Source: Antedon mediterranea (taxonomy: Eukaryota > Echinodermata > Crinoidea > Comatulida > Antedonidae). From it: 64,000 bases of DNA. The notes below the pieces were generated by a model. It was not told where the DNA came from and did not search any database. It saw nothing but the letters and a program-made list of their open reading frames with translations. Below are positions 37,234 to 49,500 of this stretch, piece by piece. Position 1 is the stretch's first letter. Each line of letters begins with the position of its first letter. The position numbers were made by a program, and so were the translations under genes. The stretch lies in contig NC_092674.1 in assembly GCF_964355755.1 (NCBI RefSeq), positions 8,003,001 through 8,067,000 of the forward strand. The letters run 5' to 3'.

Positions 37234-38806
37234 TTATTATTTGAAATTAAACCAACTAGGCAAGTATCATCTGCAAACTTAACATTAAATGATTTACTTG
37301 GATCAATATATCACTATAAAAATCAGAATATAATGAAAAAAGTAAGGGTGAGAGAACGCATCCCTGTGGTGCACCTGTATTACAAGTTAACTGCTTAGAT
37401 ACGCTACCCCTAAACTTAAAAATCTGTGTTCTTTCATTTAAGAAATCAGAAATCCAGTGATTTAATCGTGGATTTATTCCTAACTTTAATAATGTATCTG
37501 TAAGTAAATGAGGCTGAATTGTATTGAACGCTGCAGAAAAATCTAAAAATAATATTCTAGCATAGTTATTTGGATATTCAAGATGACCATACACCTTTTG
37601 CGTGAGGGTCATAACTGCGTCAACTACTCCCCTTTTTTCCCTATAAGCAAATTGGTTGCTATCAATCATACCCTTTGTCTCATTATTTAATATATTTTTT
37701 ATAATTTTCTCATAACATTTCATGGGGATGACTGTTAATGCCACTGGCCTATAGTCATTGCAAACAGTACATTTATCATTTTTTGGAATCGGTGTGATAA
37801 TAGCAGAGAGTTTTGGTACACGACATACATCAACCGACCACTGAAATAGGTAATGAAAAATATACTTTAATTGGAAATAACAGGTCTTCAGAACTTCCCC
37901 TGAGATTTGATCTGGCCATATTGGCTTTCCTTGACTTGACTTTTTTAGGGTTTGTTCCACATCAGTTATATTAATTAGGATATTATTATTTCCTTCCTCT
38001 CTGATTGAGCCCATAATATTTTCATTTTGTTTTTCCCGTAAATCCGAAAAGTCACTTTTTTCAAACCTGACATAAAAAGTATTTAAGTTATCCGCTGTGA
38101 TGTCAGTATCCTTACTTTTATTTAATGCAACTTTGAAATTACCCGTAACTTTATTCATACTTTTCCAAACGTTCTTGATATCACCTGACTTAAATGTGTC
38201 CTCAATGTGTTTGGCATAGTTCTGCTTATCTCTTTTAATTACTCGTCTCACTTCTCTTTGTCTAATTTTACTGGCTAAGAAATCTCCTTGTTTAAACGTT
38301 TCATATTTCTCTTTCATTAGTAATCTTAATACCTTTGAAACCCATGGTTTATTATTTGCATAGATTTTTACGAATTTGATTGGTACAATGGAGTCCTCAC
38401 AAAACTTAATATATGCTGAGCATCTTTCTACCGTGTCGTCAAGTGAATCGCTCTTAAACGTATCCCAACCTGTTCTATCAAAACAATCCTTTAGATCATT
38501 TATAGCACCTTCTGACCATAATTTTTTAATGATTTTAAATTTTCTTAATTTCTGCTTATACTTTGGCAATAATTGAATAAGATTGTGATCCAATTTCCCA
38601 ATTCCATTTTTTGCTTTTGCCAGGTACGCATTCGGTATATTTCCATAACATTCATCCAATATGCTGTCTTTCCATGTCGGTACCTTCACGTATTGATGCC
38701 AATGAGGTAGTGCTCTTTTAAGCATACAATGATTGAAGTCGCCTAACACCCGCTTTAACGCATCTGGTGACTCGCTCTCTAATAATCTCATTTCTTGTGC
38801 GATTTT
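37234..38806 (-). mobile_element. Rex1/CR1-like LINE, 5' part
   Basis: Minus-strand remainder of the outer LINE. It is truncated at its 5' end inside the endonuclease near 38,806 and cut at 37,234 by LINE-B. It joins the 3' part at 24,683-25,437. Confidence 0.8.
37256..38791 (-). pseudogene. Rex1/CR1-like LINE endonuclease end plus reverse transcriptase
   Basis: 511 codons. The start has VLGDFNHC and KLDHN, the last endonuclease motifs (SDH has become LDH). RT motifs follow: DYRPVALTVIPMKCYEKII, ILFLDFSAAFNTIQPHLL and TGAPQGCVLSPLLFSLY. A frameshift near 37,300 means the catalytic FADDTCL box (about 37,260) lies in another frame. The protein would copy LINE RNA at the target site; this copy is dead by frameshift, 5' truncation and insertion. 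Confidence 0.85.
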
Positions 38807-39541
38807 TTCCCTGCTTCTATACGACTTCCTTCTTGTTGAACATATGCAACTGTCACAAAGATCTGTGGTATTTCTCTCATATTATTATATATACAATAAA
38901 TAAATCATTTCATCTATTAATATATACTGCAAATAAATACATCTGCTTTTTTCTTAATTGTTCCTCTTCCTAATTCAATTGATGTCATACGTTAAAGTAG
39001 TTGGTGATTCGGGTGCCATGTTTCTTTCAGCATCGCTTAGTGTGGTTTTGTATGCAACTACACTTTGCTTAGCGTCTTACACCTAATCGGTAGAACAATG
39101 CGTCTATAATTAATTTGAATGGTGTAAACACCACATTTATTCACATTAATATCATAATAGTCATGTCATCATCATACCATCTTCATATTATTTTCATTAT
39201 TATTACATTTTGGTTATTTTTATCATTACAATTTGATCAACTACATCAGTGGTATAACATTTTAAGTGTTGTAAAGATAAGACGAATATGAAAAACACGA
39301 TATGCCTACTTCATCGTTAACCTGTTTGTTTCCAAACGTAGTTATAAAATATATCATTATTTATCATTATATAATATTTCATTTAAAAAGTAACTCAGAA
39401 ATAACTATTTTTCTTTTTGTGAATTTTTTATTTTTGTTTTTTTCATTGTAGAACTCATTTTTTCATGATAACCACTTTTAGTTTAGTAATATCAGAGCAA
39501 TCTAAACTATTCCTCCTGTTGAAATATGAAAATGTTTGGCC
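38807..39541. other. Intergenic, no gene seen
   Basis: AT-rich sequence between the LINE block and the duplicated receptor unit, with no coding signal. Homology to the gene 3 upstream region begins near 39,540 (counterpart near 56,940), which is about the start of the duplicated unit. Confidence 0.5.
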
Positions 39542-39941
39542 ACTAAGTTACTATTATTAAAATAGACCCTCGTACTCTGAGCATTTTGATACATCATTTG
39601 ACCATAGGAAACACTTGCAAACCAATAGACAAATATATTCTTAAAATCAGAATGTGGTTGTTACAAGTATACCTGATAATCTGATAATCAGATTTTAGAC
39701 AAAATGTGAAAATTTTGGAAATGTTTGGCCAACATCTCTACTAACGTTAAAATGTACGTTAACTCTTGTGTATATCAAAAGGAAATAGGTTCGGTAATCC
39801 GAAAATAACTAAGTGTATAATAAATAGTACATTGCTTTTTTTATGTTGTATTCTTTGTTAAACAACCCACGTATAATGTACTGTATAAGGAACTAAACTT
39901 TAAGGAACTACTTTGCAAACAAGTTTCTCAACAACAATATG

Positions 39942-39975
39942 TATATAAAAGGTCTTTATTGTTACGGAGTTCATC
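39942..39975 (+). promoter_or_regulatory. Candidate TATA/Inr core promoter of gene 2
   Basis: TATATAAAAGG is followed 31 nt downstream by TTCATCA, an initiator-like motif. The same TATA-to-Inr spacing is conserved upstream of gene 3 (57,297-57,328). A start here leaves about 600 nt of leader before the ATG at 40,576, possibly with a leader intron. Confidence 0.4.
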
Positions 39976-40022
39976 AATTATGCTTCAATTGATTTTGGCA
40001 AAAGAGTAACAAAATAAACATA

Positions 40023-40131
40023 ACCCAAGCTAATATGTTAGGCACAATACTATGCCCTTGGCCGGCTGCAGTTCATTTCCCAAGCTAATATGTTAGGCAC
40101 AATACCATCCCCTTGGCCGGCTGCAGATCAT
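40023..40131. repeat. 55-bp tandem duplication in the gene 2 leader
   Basis: CCAAGCTAATATGTTAGGCA and the following CTTGGCCGGCTGCAG occur twice in tandem. Gene 3 has a single copy at about 57,378, so the duplication arose after the two units separated. Confidence 0.8.
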
Positions 40132-40575
40132 TTTTACACTGAATTATTACTCTTGGTGAATTAAAACGTTAACATCATCATGAAGAATAATCAACAAAAC
40201 TCAAAATAAAGATTCATGAAAGATCAAACTAATAAATATGCCACTTACATATTCACTTTTACTAAGGACAAACAACAGTAGTAATGTTGATGTCTATAGG
40301 CCTATGCTATTTTATGTTAAAAGTCAAGTTTCTGCCCTAAACATTGTGTTTTTGTGCATGATTGTGCATCCAGTTTTATACTCCATTTTCCCATGTTTAG
40401 GTCTACAATATTGTCTTTCTGAAAGATCATAATAAATGGGCTCACAATGTAATTGACACGGAGTGACACAAGATAAATATTTCTTTCTTATAATGGTAAT
40501 CTTTTCCGGGTTATTATTTATTTATCGTTATTCTACCTTATACTCGCGAACGACACTGACTACTAATTGCAAATC

Positions 40576-43500
40576 ATGTCTTTCGTAAACTATTTGTCAA
40601 ATGTTCTTCATCTGGTTTTAATGATTCTCAGTTTGAGCTGTCGAATAGAATCTTCAGGTACGTTAAACAATATTACTATGGTAGTAGTAATGTATTTCAA
40701 GCTTGTGACTTTGTTTAATTTTATTATTTGTTTTCCTGGATTCAGTCACACTTAAATGACTCTTGCTCCTATCTTTTCTGTACCTACTTGCTGAGAATAA
40801 TTGTAAATCATTCATTATTTGTATTCATCTATTTGTTAAAGATCCATTGGATATAACTGCATTTTCTGGCACACCACTGACGACGGGATCTATTAAAAAT
40901 TGGTTTCGAGGATACGCACTTCAAGACGACAAAGATATTAGAGATTTATCAGTTGGAATAGTGTACAAGAATGGGAAAGAGAACGTGACTTGGAATGATA
41001 CTGATGATTATTCTGGTCATAACGAAAAAATGATAATTATGCCTGACAATAAACTATTTCCTACAAACAGCATAATTACATGCCGTGTACACCCTTCACA
41101 CACGTATCTAGGTGTTAATTACTTAAGCCTACAATCTCAAACTGAGAGAGTTGGTGTCTTCTCATTTCAAGCAAAGAAAAATGAAATAGTTACAAATTCA
41201 GCAATTGTCTTATCATCCGCTTCTGGTGAGTAAAGCAATATCCATCATGATCTATATACATGTTTCATTCATTTGTGTTCCTTATACGATGTTGACACAT
41301 ACGTAAGGCTCATGAACCGAATTATTCATTCATTCAATCTTTTATTTCGGAAACTCTGGTCCATAGAAAGTAAATTACATATAAATGAAATAAATAAAAT
41401 CTATATATAAATTTACGTAAGGGCAAAATTCGGTAAATCGCGCCTTACTTCTAGAATTTTTACTCGATGGTATATAAAGTTGGTTCGTACTTTCGGTACT
41501 GATTTTAACCACCTGATGTAACCCTGTTTACTAATTAAATTAAGTTAGATAATTAGTTATTGACGACTAAAACGAATTTAGGTTCAACGATTTGCCCCAA
41601 ATAGGGGTGTTTTCCGATCGTGGTATACACTGTCTAATGGATGTTCATCTTGAAAAATACCCGCCACAAAAATGCGAGGAGGCTTCGCATTTTTCTATCT
41701 CCTCCTACGATAATTGTTTTTAATAGCTGAAAACCGGTTGAACAGTTCGAGTACAGCATCATAATGTTGAAGACAGGCCGATTTTCTTTTAAAAATACTA
41801 TTTTGATAGATTTAATATACGTTTTTACAAATGTATTGATTTGTGATGAATGGAACATTCTAAATTATTTGGTTTAACCATAGAGGTATAGATTTAGATT
41901 TATGGGCCCCCTTGGAGAATAAACATAAATAGTATTGCAATGCTGTACAATACTGTTAAGGTATTAACCACTTTTGATCGCAATTTGAATCGTAAATTTC
42001 TTACTGTGAGTGTTGGTACTGTTAGATGTAATATAAAAATATACAAATAAACTTTATTACTGTGAGTGTGGGTAGGCCCTACTGTTAGATTATAAACATA
42101 TAATATACAAATAAACATTCCAAATTATTTGGTTTAACCATTATACAGGTATAGATTTAGATTTATGGGCCCCCTTGGAGAATAAACATAAATAGTATTG
42201 CAATGCTGTACAATACTGTTAAGGTATTAACCACTTTTGATCGCAATTTGAATCGCAAATTTCTTACTGTGAGTGTTGGTACTGTTAGATGTAATATAAA
42301 ATATATACAAATAAACTTTATTACTGTGAGTGTAGATAGGCCCTACTGTTAGATTATAAACATATAATATACAAATAAATAAACGTTATTACTGACAGTT
42401 GCTTCACAACGTTTGTATTAATTAATAATTTAAAAATATATAAACGTCGTAGTGGTGTATCGTTACATGTACTTTACTATTTCAATCGACTATGACAGTG
42501 AGAGTTTTAACAAAGTACCGTATTAAATCGTAAATGTTTTACTGTATTTAGTGGTATATTATTTATAGGCCTATAAAACATTAAAAACAATATTTCGTTA
42601 CTGAGTGGATAAGAATATATTTTAAAATGTTTCCTCTTTGTACCTATCTTCTTCCCCCATCCCCCAACCCTTATGTTACATACAAAACACAAATTAGGTT
42701 TGTTTAAATTAGTCCAAATAAAAAAATTTGACTCATTTTGTTTCTCTCTCGGAAGTAATTCCCAGGGTGCTAATTTTGGTTGACTACATAAATCATTGTG
42801 TATATTTATTCGTTTCTGTAAACGACAATGTATTATAGTCCTGCGGTACGTACATTTGAAATCTCCATTTTTTTCTCGCTGGAAATACTGTGTATTCGAG
42901 AACCATCTGTTGGCACGACCTAGATGGTACGCGAGCGAAGCGAGCGTGCCATCTAGTAAACAAAATTACTACTACCATCTCAGGATGGCATTCCATCTGG
43001 AGAGCATCTTCGACTTAACTAAGACGTTGCTTATAATCGTTGAGATTAAAATATTTTTGCTTGCGTTAAGTCTACACATCAGGCCATATATTGATATTCT
43101 TAACAATTCATAAAAAAAGGGAATTCTACATTCCGTAAACATGAGGCTGGCACTGCAATGTCGAAGCCTTTGCAACAACATTCTTAAACCATTATTGTAG
43201 CATACCTGGAGAGATCGCAAGGTACCTTGATTATAGTTGCACCATAATGTAGCACAAAACATATTTACACAATATGTTCTAAATATAACACATTTCACAT
43301 TGATAGAACACATACTACATTTTCTGACCAAGGAGTTGGCTCGGATACACAAAGATCTGTATTGCCGCTTTATATCAAACTCATCACATAAATCCAAGGA
43401 TATAACATGACCAAGATATGTCGTTGAGTCCACATATTCTAAGCTTTTGTCATTAATGGTAATAATAGGTTTATTTATAAAATAAAATATTATTATAATA

Positions 43501-46500
43501 TTATCTAATAATATTTATTTCAAATATAATTTGTATAGCCAACATTGCAATGGAGTACAGAACAATAACGGTCGGTATTGGAGAGTCTGTCACTATCAAT
43601 CTCAGTAAAGGTGGTGATCTTACCGATTTACGTTGGAGACATAATTACGGAGATGAAATACACAATCTGAGCGGTAATACGTCTGCTGTGATTGAAAACA
43701 TACGAAGAAAAGATGATGGCGTATATGAATGTTATATAGGTGAGAGCCCGGATGGTAACCATGGTATCATGAGACTTATTGTTAGAGGTAGGCCAACGTA
43801 AAATAGTTGTATAAAATGCATTCTGATGCAAATCAGATTATAAATGTTGCACTGTTTGATTGATGTTATAATGTAATGTAAAGATAATAATAAAGAGTAT
43901 ATTTATTCGTATAGGCCAAATGTGATTTTATGGTAGGTATAAAGTAAAAAAATAAATAAAATAGCTCCCTTTATTGCAAATTATGTTTAACAAATTTGTT
44001 TCCTTTAGCTTGTCCGTCTCCAAAATGGAATCTTCCAGACTGTCAAATGGACTGTCCCGTATGTTATAATGGCGGAGTATGTGACGATAGGACGGGTGTC
44101 TGTATTTGCCCAGCAGGATTTAAAGGCGATGCTTGTCAAAATGGTAATACAGTTACTATATTGTACATAGAATGTGATTTACGTTGGTAAAGTGGCAGAA
44201 TATTTTGATAATTGAAATAGAATATTACTGATCGATGAATTATGTAAAATATATATTAAAAATTATATTAAATTTGTATTTCAGAAAAACATAAAATAAA
44301 CTATTATTTTTTATAATAGGTTGTGGAAATAACAACTGGGGTCGTGACTGCCTTACTGTGTGTTCTGGTGTGGGAAATTGCAGAGGAGCTCTTTTATGTC
44401 CACCTGATCCAGTAGGTTGTGCATGCCAAAATGGTTTTGGAGGAAGCGATTGTAAAACAGGTTAGATTTTAATTAGGCCTTATCATTATATTTGTATGGC
44501 AAAGATTAAAAGAACAATAGTAAGATTGTTACATACATTTTGTATTTTTGTAATATTTTGGTAATATTTTGCTGTGTTTAGTCGTAAAATTATTTTTACT
44601 TCAATCAAAAATAGCGATCAAAATCAAGGTGTGGAGTCAGTTTTGTAATGTTCCTTTAATTGCATATCATTTTAAAATATATTCATATCATTATGTTGCG
44701 CATGGTTCGATTTTGTATAGGAACTTTTGTGTTTCGTACGTCATTTAATGGTATCAAAGAAACCTCTACAGATGTTTCGACTACCAAACAAGACATAATT
44801 TCTCATAAAGGTCATCATTTAAGAGCAGGACGAAATAATTATGAATTCTGAATCAAGCTCATTTATTATTACTATTACAAATATCTACCATGTCTTTAAG
44901 TGTGCGAGGATGGATACTATGGTGGTGATTGTCGGCAAAAATGTAACTGTGAGAATTGTACTCAAAATACAGGATGTACTTCCGGGTCAACGTGCTTTTC
45001 TGGTTACACTGGTGACATGTGTCTAGGTAATGACTCATTAACATAAAAATAAACCTCAGTGAGTTAACATGAATAAGCATGTTATACGTACCACCTCTCT
45101 CAGCTATTATGTACGACCCAATGGCAAACTAGAAAAGTGTCTGATAAGGTTATCAAACATTCTACACAACTTTCCACAACAAGTGGCATTTGAGGTTTCA
45201 ATAACCAGAATTGCTTACTTCGCTGAATAATTTTCTACTAAATTATATTCTATTAACCTATAGGCCTACGTTAAATTAGTTTGGAGTTGTTTTTTTTTTT
45301 TACATTAAACAATTATTTCCCTTATTTTAAATTGCTAACATAATAATTGTTTTCATTGTTTGGAAAGAACCTGAGTCATGCGTATCCGGATATTTTGGTG
45401 TTTTGTGTAACTACCAATGTCACTGCCAAGACTCTGAAGATTGTAATCGAGATGGAAGTTGCGATAATGGATGTCATGATGCCTGGGCTGGACCAAACTG
45501 CAGCATAGGTAAGAACGCATGTTATACAGAACAATTATACTTTACATTTCGTGGTGTTTACTGAATGAATGAATAATGGAAACTAAACTAAAGAAAGTAA
45601 AGAGAAAGACGAGTAGAAAACCAGAAAAGAAGACGGACGTGTATGAAGCTAATGGAAAGAGATGATGACGTGAATGAGATAAAGTCACATGACCATTGTG
45701 AATATACGGTAAAATATCTATGTAAATATGTATGTTTTAGTTTTAAAATATAAGACAGTTATTTTATGTGTTTCAATATTTAGCATTACCATACCGCACT
45801 GAAACGCCAACTGTTATAAACCAGACAGCAACAACTGTAACGTTTGACGTCACTTGGATTCCTGGTGAAGACTATGGAACAGGAACAATTACAAAACGGA
45901 AGCTTTCGTATAAATCATCGCAAACGGAATCATCTATATCAGTAGATGGACCAGATAATGATTTATTTATTGTCATTGATGATCTCATCCCAAATACGCA
46001 ATATCAATTCTATTCTCAATTTTCGAGGATGGTTGGTGGTATTGAGGTAGATGGACCAAGAAGTGCACTTGGAACAACAAACACCATCTGTTCAGGTAAC
46101 TTATAAAATTGCAACAAAATTATATTTTTAGACAATTTTTTCTATTGGATGTGATAACCTTCTTATTATAAATAAAATTAATTTTAATATTATTATTAAT
46201 ATCAGTTAGTAGTTACCAGGTAACTTTATTAAAGGCTACATTCATGTAAACAAATAATTATGTCTTATTTTTTTAAATGTTTTGAAAGATTTGAATATTG
46301 TTGCTTAATACTGTTCATTTTAATACTAATATATTTAATCAAATATAGAACCGTTGGAAGAACCCGAGCTAGAATTGAAAGTTAATGAAGAAAACCACGT
46401 TATCTTAAAATTAAAGGTAAGTATATTCAGATTAGATTGATTGTCATATGTCAATCAATTTATGTTTATTTATATTTCCTGTAAACGTAATATGTACGTG

Positions 46501-49500
46501 AAAGGTTTTCACTACGGGCCAAAATAGTTTACATCGTCAGTTCTGACGGTTGGCTACGAACCCTTCTTATCTTCTTATTATTCTTCCAAGCACGCTTAAT
46601 TTAAATCTTTGTTACATTTTCAGCCTGTTTCTAGTGATTATGATCGAATCCAGTGTAACTATATTCTTCGATATCAATTGCAGTACTCGGAGATTGATGG
46701 AAATTTAACAGATGTAGTTAATACAACAAGTAGTTCTCAATTAGAAGTAGAACTATCAGAATTATCAAGTTGTACTGATTATGTTGTAAACGCTCGAGTA
46801 GTTAATAACATGGAGATTGTTGGTAATTGGGGAGACGATATGGTGGTACAGACAGCGCCCTCAGGTATGTGAAATTAGTAAATTGTTCTTATATGGAATA
46901 AAATGTAACCGTAAAGTACGTTACTTACACATATGTGAAGTTTCAATGGCCTTCGGGTAAGAAAATATGTCAATATTATAGCTAGAAAATACCTTAGCTA
47001 ATCACACAAAAATTAACCAAAATAAGCAGCAGACAGACTTGTTATTGTTTGTACAGCACCACCAGCGGGAGTTAAAATTAACTGTAGATATGATACGCCA
47101 TTTGTGCCAAAATAGGGTTTAGGAATATTAAGACTAGCAGAAACTAAAAAAAAAAAAAACATTACATGACCGAGTTTCATTTAACAAGAGACACTTGTTT
47201 ATCTAAAACCTGATATCAGGAGTAGTAATTTTGTTCTACATTATGTAAATATATTATTTTTAATACTTCTGATTTACTATTATAGTGCCATCAGTAGAAA
47301 GTAATTCATTTGTAAATGGAACATATTTGCTTATTAAGTGGAACGCTTCTACATGTGACATCCCAGACTATCAGGTGACCTACTATTATGAACTGTCAGG
47401 TGGAATATTTCAGCAAGGAAATACTACAGAAACTGAAGTTGTTTTTGACGATGGAATTGAATCCTGTATAGAATATACATTCATGGTCTTGGCGTCTTAT
47501 TCAAACGTTAATGGGACATCTAACACAACGAAATTTATGTCTGGGACAAATTGTTATACATCAGATGACTCAAACTCAAACTTGGGTTCGTGATAATTTT
47601 GTTTTTATTATTTTAATAATATTATTTTGGTTATTAATTTGGCTTAACTGTTAATCTATCAACACTTGCTTGACACTTTACAAGAAAAGATAGACATCGA
47701 GACAACATGCAAAGTAGTTTTTATAAACATTTTAATTTTTCTTTTCAGGTTACATAATAGTTTTAGCATGTGGTTCGTTGTTTGCAATATTGATCGCAGT
47801 TGCTATCATCTTTATGATATTTAGACGGTAAAGTAACACTTCTATGCAGTCATATTAAACAATTATTTAAAATGAAAATTATTTATTAACGGTTTTCATG
47901 CACTTGTTTTCCATTATATTTAGACGAACTATTTCGAAAAAGGAAAGCAGTTCTACTAGTCAACAAGACGTATGTGCATTAGTCCTAGAAACAGACTATC
48001 AAACCCTGTATAAAAAATATGAACAGAATGAATATGAAGGTGTTCAGGAAAATGTTGAAAATTCTGCGGATGAACCCATCTACACAGATCCCGACCTTGT
48101 ATTGCAACACAAACTTGGACCTGTGTATAACAATACAGAATTAGATAATAAAGAATACACACCGATTGAGTTATCTAAGGTACATGACTATGTGAGGAAG
48201 CGCCAATTAAGCGTTGAAAATGGGTTTGAGAAAGAATTTAAGGTACGCTACAATATAATGAAACTCATTATATAAAGATAGTTTAAAATTGTTGTTACTA
48301 GCAACTAACGAAAGAATTTTTACGGAAGTTATCTGTATAATTCAGGCAAGAATCTCTTGCTTACAGATTTATGTTTGAACCAATTGAACCATACAGTGCT
48401 ATTTTAGTTTCAATTGATCTGTGTCTCAACCAGTATGACAACTACGTAGTTCTATCACATGATTCATTGTAAATTTAATGTTGGAATATCATTTTTAGGT
48501 ATCCCAACAGGAACTTGATGACAGCAAGTCGTTCTATCCTTGCAAAGTTGCCGAATCTTCGAACAATATAAAGAAAAATCAAAATCCTAATGTCATTCCT
48601 TGTAAGTTCTTATTTAGTGTTGTTTCACTTAGCAGCAGAAGCTCATCTAAACAAGAAATACTGTTCATGTTTTGTTTTTGTTTTCTATAAATTTTGAAAT
48701 ATGATATGAAAGGTGTTCATTAAGATATTAAGTCGTGAGGTAATAAAGAAATCATTAATGATTAAAACTAAATTACTTTATTTCAGATGACAATTCTCGA
48801 GTAGTTCTTGATCTGGTTGATGAGGTTCCCGGATCTGATTATATAAATGCTTCGTACGTAGATGTAAGTTGCTTATGTGTTTTCTGAGAAGACATTATTG
48901 GCAATAAAAAACCTAACTTTATTGTACAATGGCCTAAAAACTCGGGATTTGGGTAAACTATAATATCTAGGCCCTATGTGTTTAGAAAACATATCCGAAC
49001 CCGTATCCGCTTTCCATTTTATGTATTACGCAATGTTTTTGTACAAAATCTCATCTCAATATTTAGGAACATTTACAGTATGTATTTCTATAATATTATG
49101 GTACAGCATCTTATGCTAGGTATGTAAATTATCATTCCGATCTATCGGATCAAATTTGGAAGAAGTACATAGTAGTACCGTATAATAATAATAATCATAT
49201 TTCTTTTATAGGGATGCTATGTACCACGTGAATTTATTGCATGTCAAGGTAAAACATACATATTTCAGTTACGTGGTAAAGGTCCGAAATACATAACATC
49301 TAATTAATGTTATCCTTTACGGTTATTATAGGTCCGACATTTGACTCCATCAACGAGATGTGGAGAATGATATGGAAGGAGAAGTCTATGATTGTTGTCA
49401 TGGTTACAAACCTTAAAGAAGGAAACAAGGCAGGTTATATATTTTCCCGGTTTTTGGAGTAATATACTATAAATATATCGGAGTTATATGTACGGTACCC

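Noticed and set aside
23171-40575. Reading the 17-kb gap between genes 1 and 2 as an intron of one giant gene
   Set aside because: Gene 1 has its own stop and polyadenylation signals, and gene 2 has its own signal-peptide exon and promoter-like sequence.
40763-40841. Methionine at 40,763 as start of the gene 2 N-terminal domain
   Set aside because: Upstream of the acceptor at 40,841 the frame is not conserved in gene 3. Exon 1 at 40,576 supplies a conserved signal peptide in the right phase.
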